Part shown: in pieces, positions 1 to 11,276 of the stretch
Numbering within the stretch: position 1 is the first letter of the stretch
Layout: each line of letters opens with the position of its first letter
NCBI GenBank assembly: GCA_007922305.1
Contig: ML677335.1
Span: 38,694,642 to 38,758,641, forward strand
Source: Dermatemys mawii
Lineage: Eukaryota; Chordata; Testudines; Dermatemydidae
Length of the DNA: 64,000 nt
Direction of reading: 5' to 3'
The notes under the pieces: generated by a model
The model's input: only the letters and a program-made list of their open reading frames with translations
Told to the model about the DNA's origin: nothing
The model's database searches: none
Made by a program: the position numbers and the translations under genes

Positions 1-374
1 TCGGTTGCTGCTCTGTTATCGCATATTTTAAATGCCGGAGTTAAGTGGTTCTCATTGCCTGCTTGCCTTGTGCAAAACTAATGAGACACCTGCTTGCATT
101 ATGTAATACTAACAAGATAGAAATAAGGTATTAGTTATTCATGAGGTATGCATGAGATGCAAATGTTCCTGTTATTTTTCTGCCTGTGTTCCCACACGCA
201 GTGGGCTTCATCCCAAGCATTGCTCCAGTGCGTCGGGCTTTCCCCATCTCAGTGGCAGCAATGAAGGGAGCCCCCGTTGCGGGTGTGTCACTTTTGCCTT
301 CAATAAACTCACTACTTTTATTCAGCAGCTGTGTGTGTGTCTCGTTCCTACAGGACACCGAGTACCCTGCAACA
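1..374 (+). mobile_element. LTR of an endogenous retrovirus, 5' end cut by the window edge (solo or 3' LTR)
   Basis: This is the same LTR family as the two LTRs of the provirus at 41836-44941, in the opposite orientation. It ends in CCCTGCAACA at 374, matching the inverse of the TGTTGCAGGG that starts the left proviral LTR. An AATAAA polyadenylation signal lies at 302-307, and an octamer ATGCAAAT at 157-164 is kept in all three copies. The bases after 374 (aaagtgttat) do not look like a primer binding site. It is therefore a solo LTR or the 3' LTR of a provirus that lies to the left of the window. The U3 start is not in view. Short ORFs across it are not thought to be genes. Confidence 0.85.
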
Positions 375-427
375 AAAGTGTTATTTACTTCTTATCATAA
401 CACAAGAGCTAGAGGCACCAAATGAAA

Positions 428-772
428 TTAATAGACAGCAGGTTTAAAACAAACAAAAGGAAGTATTTTTCTCACAATGCACACACAACCTGTGGAACTC
501 CTTGCCAGAGGGTGTTGTGAAGGCCAAGACTATAACAGGGTTCAAAAAAGAACTAGATAAATTTGTGGAGGATAGGTCCATCAGTCACTATTAGCCAGGA
601 TGGGCAGGGATGTTTGCTAGAAGCTGGGAATGGATAACAGGAGATGGATCACGTGATGATTACCTGTTCTGTTCATTCCCTTTGGGGCACCTGGCATTGG
701 CCACTGTCGGAGGACAGGATACTGGACTACATGGACCTTTGGTCTAATCTAGTATCGCTGTTCTTATGTTCT
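428..772 (+). mobile_element. CR1-type LINE, 5'-truncated 3' end
   Basis: The text has the typical CR1 3'-UTR layout: 'ggaactccttgccagagg', then a segment resembling 'aactagataaatttgtgga', a 'ggatgggcagggatg' core, and the terminal 'tctagtatcgctgttcttatgttct'-type end at 772. CR1 copies are usually truncated at the 5' end and lack a poly(A) tail, which fits. No coding part remains. The subfamily ends in TTCTTATGTTCT rather than ATTCTATGATTCTA, unlike the copies at 3644 and 26320. Confidence 0.8.
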
Positions 773-782
773 AGCTAGAAGT

Positions 783-1035
783 TATTTATTTGTATTATAG
801 TGGTACCTATAGTTGCCCCAGCCAAGATCAAGGCTTCAGTGTGCTGGGTTGGACTGTCACTGTTCAAGAGTCCCTATCCCAAGACTTTACCAGCAAGAGA
901 GACCAAGAATGGAAGGGAATACAAAGGCACTGAGAGGTAAAGTGACTTATCCAAGGTCACATAGCAGGTCATCAGTAGAGCTGGGAATAGAATGCTGGTC
1001 TTCTGAGTTATACTCCAGTGCCCTACCCAATTGAG
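783..1035 (+). mobile_element. MIR-like (amniote CORE/MIR) SINE, near full length
   Basis: It starts with 'ttatttgtattatagtggtacc', a 5' segment also seen near 24145 and, inverted, near 53855. It then carries the MIR 3' half: 'gaggtaaagtgacttatccaaggtcacatagcaggtca' is close to the MIR core, followed by 'gaatagaatgctggtcttctgag'. The tail 'cagtgccctacccaattgag' is the usual MIR end. No Pol III A/B box could be called with certainty in this old copy. It abuts the CR1 end ten bases upstream. Confidence 0.75.
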
Positions 1036-3180
1036 CAGGTTGAAGAATTAGTGAATTTCTGATGCTATTTGTGATGAGTTATTGCCTAGAAGAGAGCTCC
1101 TAACCTTTAAGGAGGTCACATGGTAAGCAGACCCTGTTCTAAATATAGACTGACACATTTTGAAGAAAAAACTCCACATCCACGAAGTCTTGAAACCTCA
1201 ATTTTTAGGCAAGAATATGCTATACCAGAAACCAGAGCCCAGTCTTTGTAGGAACTCCCTTCATTTGAAATGGAGGACAGAAGTACAGAAAGTCATTCCT
1301 ACTTAAAGACTGCCTCTTGATGAAGGGAATACCGATTTGAAGGGAATTTCACACACAAAAGAATGTGACACTTCTTCACCTACCTGAAATTTAGCTGAAA
1401 ATATGTTCTTGAGCTTTAGAACTGAGTTTGGATGGCAAAAGAAATTGAGTGGATTTCATGTTCAATGAAATATTTACTATAAATAAGAAGTAGTTGTGCT
1501 AGAGGTAGTGGTTAATGCATTATTTTATTAACAGTGATAAAACTGGTTGCTAATTATCGGAATGTCAGCATTAATAGTTCATTAGGACTTAAAAACTTGC
1601 CTCCCCTTAAAATGTGATTCTGTTTTGAGGAAAGACTCTGTACAAATGGTGCAGGGGGCTCTGGGTCCATTGTGTCTCAGGGACTCCCTATCAAGCATGC
1701 TCAGTTTGCAAGTAAAGTAACCTGGGGAGGTTTCTGATTGCCAGCCCTGAAATTCCAAATGCAGGCAGGGATCTGACAGTCAGAATCTCAATTGATTAGC
1801 AAGCCAAATAGAACAGAATCCAGCACCCTGCTCCAGAGTTGCCTGGGTTATTCAGCGATAAACAGAAGAGGGAAGCAGTAAAAACTTTCATCTTTTACTG
1901 ATGTAACAATTTGAGTGTGCAAACAATAAATAGGGCTTTTAATTGAGATGTCACAGATATAAAGGACAAAGTTTATGTCTGACTTATTATTTGGGCCAAG
2001 CCTGGTTCCCTTCTGATTTATCCATCTATTCAGAGGATTTCATACTACTGCCCATACATTTACATCAGTTTTATACTGGTCTAACCTCAATGGAGTTATT
2101 TCTAATTCGCAGTGATGTAAGTCAAGGGAGAGACAAGCCCGCTAAGTCAGTGGGAGTTTGCCCGGCTCAGCACTGAGTGAAAACTGCAGGATCTCAGGAT
2201 TTAGAGACCTGTGTGTGTTTTAATACCATTTCAAAAGTCATCTTTAGTTAAATACATTTCAATATTTGCACATCTGCAAGGCATGAAAGAGCCTGAAAAA
2301 GGCAAAGCAATGCATAATCAAGACTGCTCAGACTCAGATCTGAATGAGTAAATACAAATATCATGAAAGCTAGATAAAGGCAGTCAAGCCAACATGTTCA
2401 TATGCCTGTCAGCAAAGCAGTTATGTATCCTCGGCCTAAGGTGATGAAGCAATAACCTCCAAGCAAAGCATAGTGTAACCATATTGTATTTCAACACAAC
2501 AGAATCCTTGAACTTAAGCTGAACCCTGTTTAGGAGCTTTCTGCAGAGAAAAGAAACTGCATTTGCATTGATTCTCCTAGCAGCCATTCTCTCCAGAGCA
2601 ATAGATTGTCCATTCTTGACATTAAGGCTAGAGAGCTGATTTTTCTCTTTGTACTGTATTTACATAAAGGGTACTTGTAAATTTCCAGGACACATGAATT
2701 CTTGATCATTTTGCTTTCAAGATATGTGATAAAAAGCAGCAAATTATCTATTCACTTCTGTATATGTTTTTCCACCAGGCACTTATGTGTTGGAATATAA
2801 TATTTCTGATGTATCATCTTATTTATTCTAATAGTGGTAGGTGATATTGGGATCCCTTCCAATGAGAAACCAAGGGACTGTAATGGTTGTGGTTCTTGAC
2901 CTGTATTCCTTTCAGCAAAAAAGTAAATGGTCCAATTATTCTATTCTGAATTCATGGAAATAAACATAAAGAACTGGGCCCATCTAGGGCTGTGAAATAC
3001 CCACTGGTTTGGATTTGTAGGTGTTCCAGCAAAAGCCCCATGCACTGTTACTTTTTGCATGGTTTAGAGATCTGCTGCTTTGCTGCGTATTTTGGGAAAC
3101 TTAGTTGCACCTAGTATCTGCGTGACCTTTCCATGAAGGCCGAGCTATTTAATTGAGGTTTTCTATGGCACTCATTACTG
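1036..3180. other. No gene seen; unassigned intergenic or intronic DNA
   Basis: Only short chance ORFs (77 codons or fewer) occur. One short palindrome-like stretch at about 2055-2140 has arms built on 'catcagttttatactggt' and 'gcagtgatgtaagtcaaggg', around a 'caatggagtta' centre. It resembles the 'tacaccagtgtaa...' dispersed palindromes listed separately. Nothing else is recognised. Confidence 0.5.
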
Positions 3181-3370
3181 TATATGAGCACCTCATAGAT
3201 ATTAATGGAGTTAGCATTTCACGTATCTGTGATATAGGGAAGCATTATTATTCTTATGTTACAGGTGGGGAAACTGAGGCAGATATTAAGTGACTTGCCC
3301 AAGGTCACACAAGAAGTCTGTCAGAGGTGGGGAAAACCCTCAGAACTTGATTGCCCTCCAGAGCCTTAAT
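3181..3370 (+). mobile_element. MIR SINE fragment
   Basis: The diagnostic stretch is 'ggggaaactgaggcagat', followed by 'taagtgacttgcccaagg' and 'tcacacaagaagtctg', then 'cagaggtggggaaaaccc' and 'ccagagcc'. This matches the MIR/CORE consensus order in the forward direction, with 'attattattcttatgttacag' just upstream. It is an old copy with many changes and no coding content. Confidence 0.85.
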
Positions 3371-3643
3371 CAAAGCCACATTTTGTTCCACAGCTCTTTT
3401 CTGGCTTAGTGAAAACTCAAATTTCCCCTCTCAAGATACTAATGAAGCACTCTGCATATTCTATACTTCCCTGATATCATGCTGTGTTATATATGGCAAT
3501 TAGGCAGAGCAGAGAGAGATTCCACTTCTGGGAAGGAGGAGAAGTCTGTGTGTCTGCTTCCTCACAGCAGTTCCACAGTCCCGGTGAGCTACAGAGCATC
3601 CCTTGTGCAGAGAACTGCAGTGGCTTCACATATATTCAACTGA

Positions 3644-3990
3644 CATAGAATCATATGACTGGAAGGAACCTCAGGGGGTCATCTAGTCCAGTCCCCTGCA
3701 CTCATGGCAGGACTAGGCATTATCTAGACCGTCCCTGACTGGTGTTTGTCTAACCTGCTCTTAAAAATCTCCAATTATGAAGATTCCACAACCTCTCTAG
3801 ACTATTTATTCCAATGGTTAACCATCCTGATACTTAGGAAGTTTTTCCTAATGTCCAACACAAACCTCCATTGCTGCAATTTAAACCCATTGCTTCTTGT
3901 CCTATCCTCAGAGGTTGAGAACAATTCTCCTCCTTCCTTGTAACAACCTTTTATGCACTTGAAAACTGTTAAGTCCTCTCTTCATATTGT
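3644..3990 (-). mobile_element. CR1 LINE 3' end, antisense
   Basis: It begins 'catagaatcatatgactgga', the reverse complement of a CR1 3' terminus. It then reads 'ggtcatctagtccagtcccctgc', 'tttgtctaacctgctctta', 'ttccaatggttaaccatcctg' and 'gtttttcctaatgtccaac', all standard CR1 3' landmarks in reverse. The 5' side fades out near 3990 after 'cttttatgcacttgaaaact'. The short forward ORF at 3746-3943 is the antisense of this LINE and is not a gene. Confidence 0.9.
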
Positions 3991-5727
3991 AATGTTTCCA
4001 GTTCAGGTAAGGTGGCCCTAGCAATTTCGGCTTTACATTCTTTTGTCTCATACAAATGGCTCATGGAACAAATTTCTGACATGAACTAATGGTAATATTT
4101 TGCATTTGTGTGGAATGACTTCTAGCTCAAAAAAGCCTCAAGCATTTCACATATACAACAAAGATTTGTGTTCAGCAGAGCCTGGCCAGAATCATTCAAG
4201 CACCATGTACAAGCTCCAGGAAATCCTCTTTGAAAACTAGCTACCTCTCCAGCTTTTCTATTCAAAGGGAAGTTCTAGATACCTCTCCATCATCCTGGCA
4301 AGAAAAATTCAGAAACCCTTCTACTAGCAGCACAGGAAATTAAAAGCATCTCACACATTACTCCAATCCTTGGTGTAATTTAAAAGTCTCTCTGAGGCCT
4401 CCTGACATTCTTTGATCTCCCCCCCTTGTAAACCATGTATTGCTCACTCACAAAATTAAAAACATACTTTTTGATCTCTACTGTCCACAGTGGAAAACTC
4501 ATTCAGTGCTATTACGCCCCATGGCTCCATCTTTAGGTCAGTTCTGCTACTTATTACCCACAGTGCTCTGACACAATTAGTCAGTAAAATTACCTTTTTT
4601 TGGCAAATGATTCCACCTTACATTGCTTATTCTCATTAAACTGCTAAATTTGAAAAATTCTGGCCAAGTGATGGGAGTCCTTGCTCCCTAAAGCTACTTG
4701 CTCTAAATCTGCTCCTTTAATGAGCTGGTAAATCATTTACTTGATATACCCAACTTGTGACCCACGGGCTTTATCAGCTGTAACCTCTCTGAGGTGAACA
4801 AATGGATTTCTCTTGTTATGTAGGAATCCACTACCATGTAACAACATCAGAAATGTCATACCAACCCTTCCTTTGGTCCATCAAAGGGTCCAGTAGCATT
4901 CCAGCAGGGGCAAAAATTTGATGTTTCCAAGAATGGTGAATCCCCTTACAGTACCTCAAAATCAACTATCCAAAGTTATATGGAAGGTACAAATTCCTTC
5001 CTACTCCCTGCAAGCAAATAGTTGGAAGCATGAGGTTTGATTAGTGCTATCTTAGCATAGCTGACTGAAGCATGTAGCTATTGGTCATAGCATTTTTCAA
5101 ACACATTCAAAATCCAGCTATGAGATTCAAATGCTTTGCAAGAGACTAATGCCAGTAGGCACTTCAATGGGGTCATGAAAGAGGCTTGATGTTGCTGAAT
5201 TCAGTTGAGGCATTTTTAGGTATAGGCTCTAAAACTGAAGAAGAGGATAAGATGCATAAGTGTAACTGTAGGAACTTGAACATACAAGTCTTCTAATAAA
5301 TTCTAGCAGTTGTGGGAAGGCAAAAATCAACCATTGAACTTTCCACTATTCTTCCCTGTGTTCAACAGAATCCTGTGTCTTCCCGTAGCCTTTGGGCTCA
5401 GGAATAATCTAAGACTTGCATAGCTCTTCTTTGGGTCTAACAGTAGTGTGCCAAATGTGATTTTGCTTTTTAGTAATTGACTTTCCATCTCAGGTCAGTG
5501 ACCTAACATCAGTCAGGCTCAATGGTTAACTAGAAGTGACATAATTTTCAAAATGTATCCTGCAGCACAGTGAAAAATGATGTAGTTAAATAAAAGCAAA
5601 CAGTGGGCTAGGTAATTGTGAGCTGACTGAATTTTGTTACAAATTGAATTAATCCTGGGATCCTGTTAAATGCAGCTTCTGATCACAATGTATACATGGA
5701 AAGCATTGTTGTCACCCATTAAGTACC
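3991..5727. other. No gene seen
   Basis: This is AT-rich DNA with no ORF over 60 codons in a believable context and no repeat I can name. A fragment near 4095-4160 ('gcatttgtgtggaatgacttctag') may be a remnant of an old SINE, but I cannot place it. Confidence 0.4.
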
Positions 5728-6658
5728 CAGAGGTGCAAGTGAGCCGGTACGTCCCATATGGCATACAGGCAAGAGCTGGTGCACTATACCAGGATGGACC
5801 AGTTTCCTCAGGCGGCAATTTAAAAGTCCTGGGGCTCCCAGCAGCAGCTGGAGCCCTGGGCCCTTTAAATCGCCTCCAAAGCCCCGCTGCTGCTACCTCA
5901 GGGCTCCAGCAGGCTCTGGGGACAATTTATAGGGCCCAGGGCAGTTGCGGCAGCCGGAGCCCTAGGCCCTTTAAATAGCCACCTGAGCCCCACTGCTGGA
6001 GCCCTGGGTTAGCTGTGGTTGGGCTCCGTTGGCAATTTAAAGGACCCAGGGCTCCGGCAGCCACCATTGCCCCAGGCCCTTTAAATCGCTGCCAGAGCCC
6101 CCGGCTGCCGCTGCTACCCCAGGGTTCCAGCAGTGGGGCTCGGGTAGTGATTTAAAGGGCGAGGGGCTCCCACTGCTGCTACCCTCCAGGGTTCTTTAAT
6201 CGCCACCCGAGCCCCACTGCTGGAGCCTTGGGGTAGCAGCAGCGGGGCTCCGGCGGAGATTTAAAGGGCTAGGAGCTCCCAGCTGACGCTACCTCAGTGG
6301 AGCCCCCAGCCCTTTAAAGCTCCTCCAGAGGCTGGGGCAGTGGCAGCAGCCAGGAGCCCCCAGGGCTTCTCAGTGATTTAAAGTGCCCAGGGCTCCACTG
6401 TGGTAGCTGGAGCCTCAGGCCCTTTAAATCACTCTCAAACTCTAGGGCTCTCAGCCGCCTCTGCATCTGGTAGCTCCAGGGGTGATTTAATGGGTCCAGG
6501 GCTCCCAGCTGCTGCTACCACAGCTGGAGCCGCAGACACTTTGGATCCTGATTTAAAGAGCCTGGGGATGTAAAGGCCCCACCTCTTCTGGCTGAGGCCC
6601 TGCCCGCTCCCCAGGACTCCCAAGTACCAGTAAATTCTTTAAATTACTTTCACCCCTG
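5728..6658. mobile_element. Non-autonomous DNA element with GC-rich internal palindromic repeats (hAT-like ends)
   Basis: The left end starts 'cagaggtgcaagtgagccgg' and the right end finishes '...ttactttcacccctg'. The two ends are inverted-repeat related (CAGAGGTG versus the complement CAGGGGTG). Between them, modules of roughly 60-100 bp alternate in orientation. Each has a 'gcgatttaaagggccc'-like piece, a 'cagggctcc(g/c)' piece and a 'gctgctgctacc' piece, with about a dozen 'tttaaa' cores. The 8-bp flanks (taagtacc on the left, tgttcacc on the right) match only partly, so a target duplication is not proven. The ORFs at 5670-5978 and 6435-6623 are repeat products, not genes. Family assignment to hAT rests on the ends only. 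Confidence 0.7.
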
Positions 6659-6736
6659 TGTTCACCGAATTATCTATTTCGGCTCATCTGTGGTCAGCAC
6701 AGGAGAAGGGGAGAAGAAAATCGCTGAAGCCATCTA

Positions 6737-7093
6737 GGGTATGTCCACACTGCACAGTAAGCCTGGGCTCTGACTCAGGATTGAGCCCAGGCCTCCCTTC
6801 CATCCACACACAAATCAGTCTGACTCAGGTCAGGACCTGGGTCCTAAGAGCCTGCAAAGCCAGAGTCCTGCTGAGACTCTGGTCCAAGCTCTGTCACTTT
6901 GTGGATGCAGGTAAAGCTGCAGACCCATGTCAGAGTCTGTGTAGAGCCATTTGGATGTGTTGGCAAACGCTGAGAAACAAGGCTCTAGCAACTGTAAACC
7001 CAGTGTGGATGCTCAAGCATGGGTTTGGAAATACCGAGACCACAAGCCAGCGTCCCACAGACTTGGGTTTACAATGCAATGTAGACATACTCT
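6737..7093. mobile_element. MITE with terminal inverted repeat GGGTATGTCYACAYTGCA
   Basis: The left end is 'gggtatgtccacactgca' and the right end is 'tgcaatgtagacatactct', a clear inverted pair of about 17 bases. Internally, 'gactcaggattgagcccagg' and 'ctcaggtcaggacctgggtc' are further palindromic pieces. I remember this end sequence as typical of a large turtle MITE group. The copies at 26604, 48112 and 48627 share the end type. The forward ORF at 6658-7125 runs straight through the element and its flank and is not considered a gene. An 8-bp repeat, gccatcta, occurs at 6729-6736 and 7117-7124. Confidence 0.75.
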
Positions 7094-7449
7094 GTGTCCT
7101 CTCCTCCTGTCCCCAGGCCATCTAAGAGATTGAACTGGTCCCTGGCATGAGATAGATCAGCTTCACGGCAGCATTACCTTTTATCTGCTTTTCTAGCAGC
7201 TGGGGACTGCTAAGTTATAAGGAAGCCATGGCCATACTCCTCTCCTTTTTGCACCCTCCTCTGTGTGTACGTGTTGGGGGAGGGATGGTGAGACTGGGAA
7301 GACAGTGGTGAAAGGGCTGCTGCCTGGGCCTTAGACCCCTGCAGGATTTCCCTCCACAGGAAGAATCTTCCACTGGCTTGTTAAATTGACTTGAAAGTTG
7401 CCTAGTGCTCCCAGAACAGTGCAAATCAGTCTTAGCAGACCAGAGAATT

Positions 7450-7536
7450 CGGCCAATTTAATACACAGTTCGGCCAATTTAATACACAGTTTAATACACA
7501 ATTTAATACACAGTTCGGCCAATTTAATCCACAGTT
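7450..7536. repeat. 21-bp tandem repeat, about four units
   Basis: The unit 'cggccaatttaatacacagtt' occurs at 7450-7470 and 7471-7491, and with one change (tccaca) at 7516-7536. A partly degenerate 24-base segment at 7492-7515 is made of two shortened 'tttaatacaca' pieces. Read forward, the 21-base period keeps the frame and makes the repeated Asn-Leu-Ile-His-Ser run of a 134-codon ORF (7398-7802). That run is a by-product of the repeat. Confidence 0.9.
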
Positions 7537-7539
7537 ATT

Positions 7540-9174
7540 TATCAAGCACAGCTAACCCGTACTTTAAGCTCAGACAGTTTTTAGGGCAAAAAGAAAAAGT
7601 TAGTTTCCTTATTTTACTTGCATTAACAATATATCTTAAAAGATCTTCAGTTTCATTCTTCATTTCTTTTTCTAGTTGCTATAAATTTTCCATTTGGATA
7701 ATTTTTTCCCCATTTGAACTGATTTTTTCACTTAGCCTCAGAATACAGAGAATAATTCAGAGGTGTTTAAGATCACAGGATTTTATAGCAATAGAAAGTT
7801 AAGTCTTAAGGATATCTTTGTGTCCTTCTCAAAGTTACTCATTAACCACCGATGAGCAAATTGTAGAAAACAATATAAAGAAAGTTAAATCTTGGGGGGA
7901 CATGCTGGTTAACCCTGGGATAAAATTCACCCAAATGAAGAACTTTTTTGAAGTTCTAATACAATAATAATAAACTAATAGTTTCATTTTGAGTAATAGT
8001 ATATTAGGCACATTCTTATGGGTCTACACCATGGAATCTTGACATAAAGACCTACCAAGTTACAATCAACTTATAGCAATCAGCTTATATAATGTAAAGA
8101 TACTGTAATAATAGGATGTAAATGTTCAGTTAGAAATGTGATCCTCATGTCATTGTGAAACATTTTCATTAGATTTCAAAGATTGTCCCTTGTCTGGACT
8201 CAGTGACTCGTATCTTCACACTGTCTTTTCCCCTCGCCCAGAACCTCTCTCTTTCCATGACCCTCTTAGCTGGTTTCCTCTCTGATGATATCTGTTATGC
8301 CTTTGGAATGTTTTTCAGTAGGCTTCACATTTTCTGATAGATCAGTTACTGTCTTCCAGTAAGGCACACCCTCCTCATGTCAGAGATGTTCCAGAATGCA
8401 TTGTGCATTTTGGAAGCTACAGAGACATGAAAGCTTAGAGTCCCACTAAACAACAGCCAGGTCCCACTAGAAACTGCCTAACTAGCTAGATTCTATTATA
8501 AGAAAATCTCCGTATCCCTCAGGGAGGGGTAAGAGAGTCTGAATTGATCAAAATCAAGATAACTGATTGTGGTTTGAGCTGAGCTTCAAGTTTCTTCTGA
8601 ATCACTTCAACCATCCCTATTTCACGCAACTGTAGACATTTGTTAAGCTATTCTTTAAGAGCGGAAATATGCACTGTTGACTCACCTAGATAATCTTAGA
8701 GTTGAATATCTGGATTTCATTTTACCTTGGATTTTATCATCTTTTAATACTTTCTTCCTTGCTTTGGGAATCGTCTTGTAAAAATATACTATCATTAAAA
8801 TGGATAGGCAAATACAATCCACAAACAAAATGTAAATTTTTGTAACTGGTTACTACTGTAATCAGATGGAGTGGTTCTGATCTCAGTTACATTAGGAAGT
8901 CTGGAGTAGCTTCTCCTGAAGCCAATGATGTTTTTCCAAAATTACCCCAGCATATAAATGTCAAAATTTGCCCTGTACAACTCTTATATACAGTTTGAAT
9001 CACACTTCTTCAATCAAAACTCCATTGGCTAGGGAGGAGAGCTGGGTGAAGTCATTTTGGCAAACAGTAAATTAATTGAGAAATGCATTTTGAGTGGCAT
9101 TGAAACCATTAATGAATTCACCAAATAGTCAACTCACCCCCCTCCCCACATTTAACAATTCATTTTGACTACCT
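7540..9174. other. No gene seen
   Basis: AT-rich single-copy-looking DNA. The rest of the 134-codon ORF that starts in the tandem array ends at 7802 and has no recognisable domain. I see no splice-flanked exon candidate. Confidence 0.4.
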
Positions 9175-9480
9175 GAAAACAAGAGAGTTAGATTTTGCAA
9201 TTTGAAACATTTTGTTTAAACATACACAAAAAGATGAAAAAACATCCAAACCAAAATGAAATAAAAAAATGAAAATATTCCATTTTGAATCAGAAATGCC
9301 CAGAAGACTAAATGAAATGAAATAATAACATATTAGTTTCATCTGGTGTTTTTCATGTTGTTTTGGGTGCTTTTGAGCTGGGCTTTTTTGTCCAAGCAAA
9401 AAAAATCATTTTTTTGTTTTGTTTTAGCAAGAAAGTCTAATTTCAGTTTTGGTAGAGAGTATAGATTTTTTTTTTCAGAT
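9175..9480. repeat. AT-rich 'gaaaattttc'-type dispersed repeat, degenerate
   Basis: The left half is rich in 'atgaaat', 'aaaatgaaa' and 'ccattttgaat' words; the right half is rich in their complements ('tttcatctggtgtttttcat', 'atttttttgttttgtttta'). This suggests an old inverted-repeat element. The style resembles the stretches at 18118-18512, 23830-23930 and 60030-60445. No ends or target duplication could be fixed. Confidence 0.45.
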
Positions 9481-9963
9481 TTTTCAGTTCAGTCAAAGAA
9501 TCTGTTTGCTTGGGTCTACTAGGGAACGAGCAAGACATGCTGACCAGAGTACCCGGAGAACACTGTCCATTTCTTTTCCAGATGAAATCTGTTACAGTCA
9601 TTTATTTGTCATGGTGCAAGCATTTTTCTAGAAAATGTTACTCGTCACAGTAGTTACTATTTGGGTACTCGGTATAGAAGCATCTAAAGGATTGCATCTG
9701 GGCTACACTAACCTACACTGTGATTCCCTTTCAGCCGCCTGTGATTTAAAAATCACTAATGAAAGTATCTGGTTCTAGCATCCACCCTTCCCCACCTAGA
9801 ACCAAATTCAGCCATGCTGCACACAGGTCAATAACAATTCAGCTGAAAGGAGTTATGTCCACCTAGTGCTAACTTTGGTTTATAAGGTAAAATTCAGGTT
9901 TCATGTAAGTCAATGTTTCATTCATAGTGTTTTAATGCCAGTGCATTTTCTTGCCAGTGATTA

Positions 9964-10052
9964 AGGGTCCGATTTAAAGGAGGAGTGCTGAGCACAGGCA
10001 GCTACCATTCGCTTCAAAGGTCTAGGTGCTCAGCCTCGACATTTTTCATAGT
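9964..10052. repeat. Short dispersed palindrome ('ggtgctgagcac' type)
   Basis: The left arm 'gggtccgatttaaaggaggagtgctgagcac' pairs roughly with the right arm 'aggtgctcagcctcgacatttttcatagtcc', around a 'cattcgcttcaaagg' centre. It matches my memory of a sauropsid dispersed palindrome of about 90 bases with a 'cccattgacttcaatggga' centre. This copy is degraded. Confidence 0.55.
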
Positions 10053-11276
10053 CCTTGTAAAGCTCTTGGAGGTCTACTCATTAAAACACCTCATAAGAGC
10101 TAGGCACTAGTATTGTTTTAGTTAACAGTTTGTTTGACACTAAAGACACAATGAGAAGCTAAGAGAACACACTCTTCCTACACATATGAATCTAAATGAA
10201 ATAAAAGTTAGGAATTCATTTAAAACTAGTAGGGATTTGAAAATTGAAAGGCATGAATCAACAGCCACGAATCTGACTATCGTCTTTGTGTGTACTCTGC
10301 CTTTTCCCTTCGGCCTGTGAAAGGAGTCTTTTACCATGTGAGCTCTTTTGCTAGCATAAGAAGTCATTTATCTGGAGTATTAAAATTCCAGCCACTTGTG
10401 ACTATACAGCATTGATCATTTAAACCCCAGATGATTCCTCTAAGGAATGATGCGTAGCACATGGATGCTAATTTGTCCCTAGTGGTGCATTATTGTTAGC
10501 TTTTGTTTGGATTTGCTAGCGCTTCCTAGGATAGCTTGGCAAAGTGGGGTCCCATGAAAGATATCTCTGTGATAAGTGAGTACCATTGACAAGTGGAATC
10601 AAACTATGCCCCATGAGAGCTATTTGGCTTTGTTCCCTACTGCTGCTAGGCTTGGAAAATATACCAGCCTTGAAAAGAGGAGAGAGAGGAGAGGAAAAAA
10701 GCTACATGCAGGCCAAAACTCCCCATACCACATGAGAAAATGCACTGAAAACTGAAATATAATTTGTGAAATCCACTAACAGATATAAACCATGGAGATT
10801 AACCCTTTTGATCAACAATTTTCTTGGTAGGCAATAATCAGCACTAAAACCTCTTCAGGTGAATTAGAAACTGAATTCACTGTTTACTCACCCTTTTTGT
10901 ATTCACTTTTTTAAAACATTCATATGAGCAATATTTTGATTATACAGACACTAATTAAAGTGACTTGCATGGGGAATTAATTTTGGGCTTATCACTGAAA
11001 TTCATTGCATGATGAAACTATGTTCATTTGGGACGGAAGCAGTAGCCTCCTTTCTAAATGGCCCCAAAATGCCATAGATCTTCAATTTTTAGCTCTACCT
11101 TACAAGAAAAAACACTCCTGCTCTCTCCACCAGAGTGCCATAAGCATATACAATTGTGCCTGCCCTTCCCATCTTTATTAGCCACCCTCATCCAGTCAGG
11201 GAACAGAAACCTTGCAATGTCAAAACACTGTGCTAATTAAACTGTCTGAAGTGGCTCAAGAACATGAGTACCAACC
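10053..11276. other. No gene seen
   Basis: No ORF with a recognisable product and no repeat I can name. Purine-rich text near 10672-10705 (agaggagagagagg) is simple sequence. Confidence 0.4.

Noticed and set aside
6658..7125. 155-codon forward ORF
   Set aside because: It runs through a MITE with inverted ends and into unrelated flank; no domain, and the sequence is explained by the repeat.
7398..7802. 134-codon ORF with repeated Asn-Leu-Ile-His-Ser
   Set aside because: The repeats come from the 21-bp tandem array, whose period keeps the frame; the rest is AT-driven.
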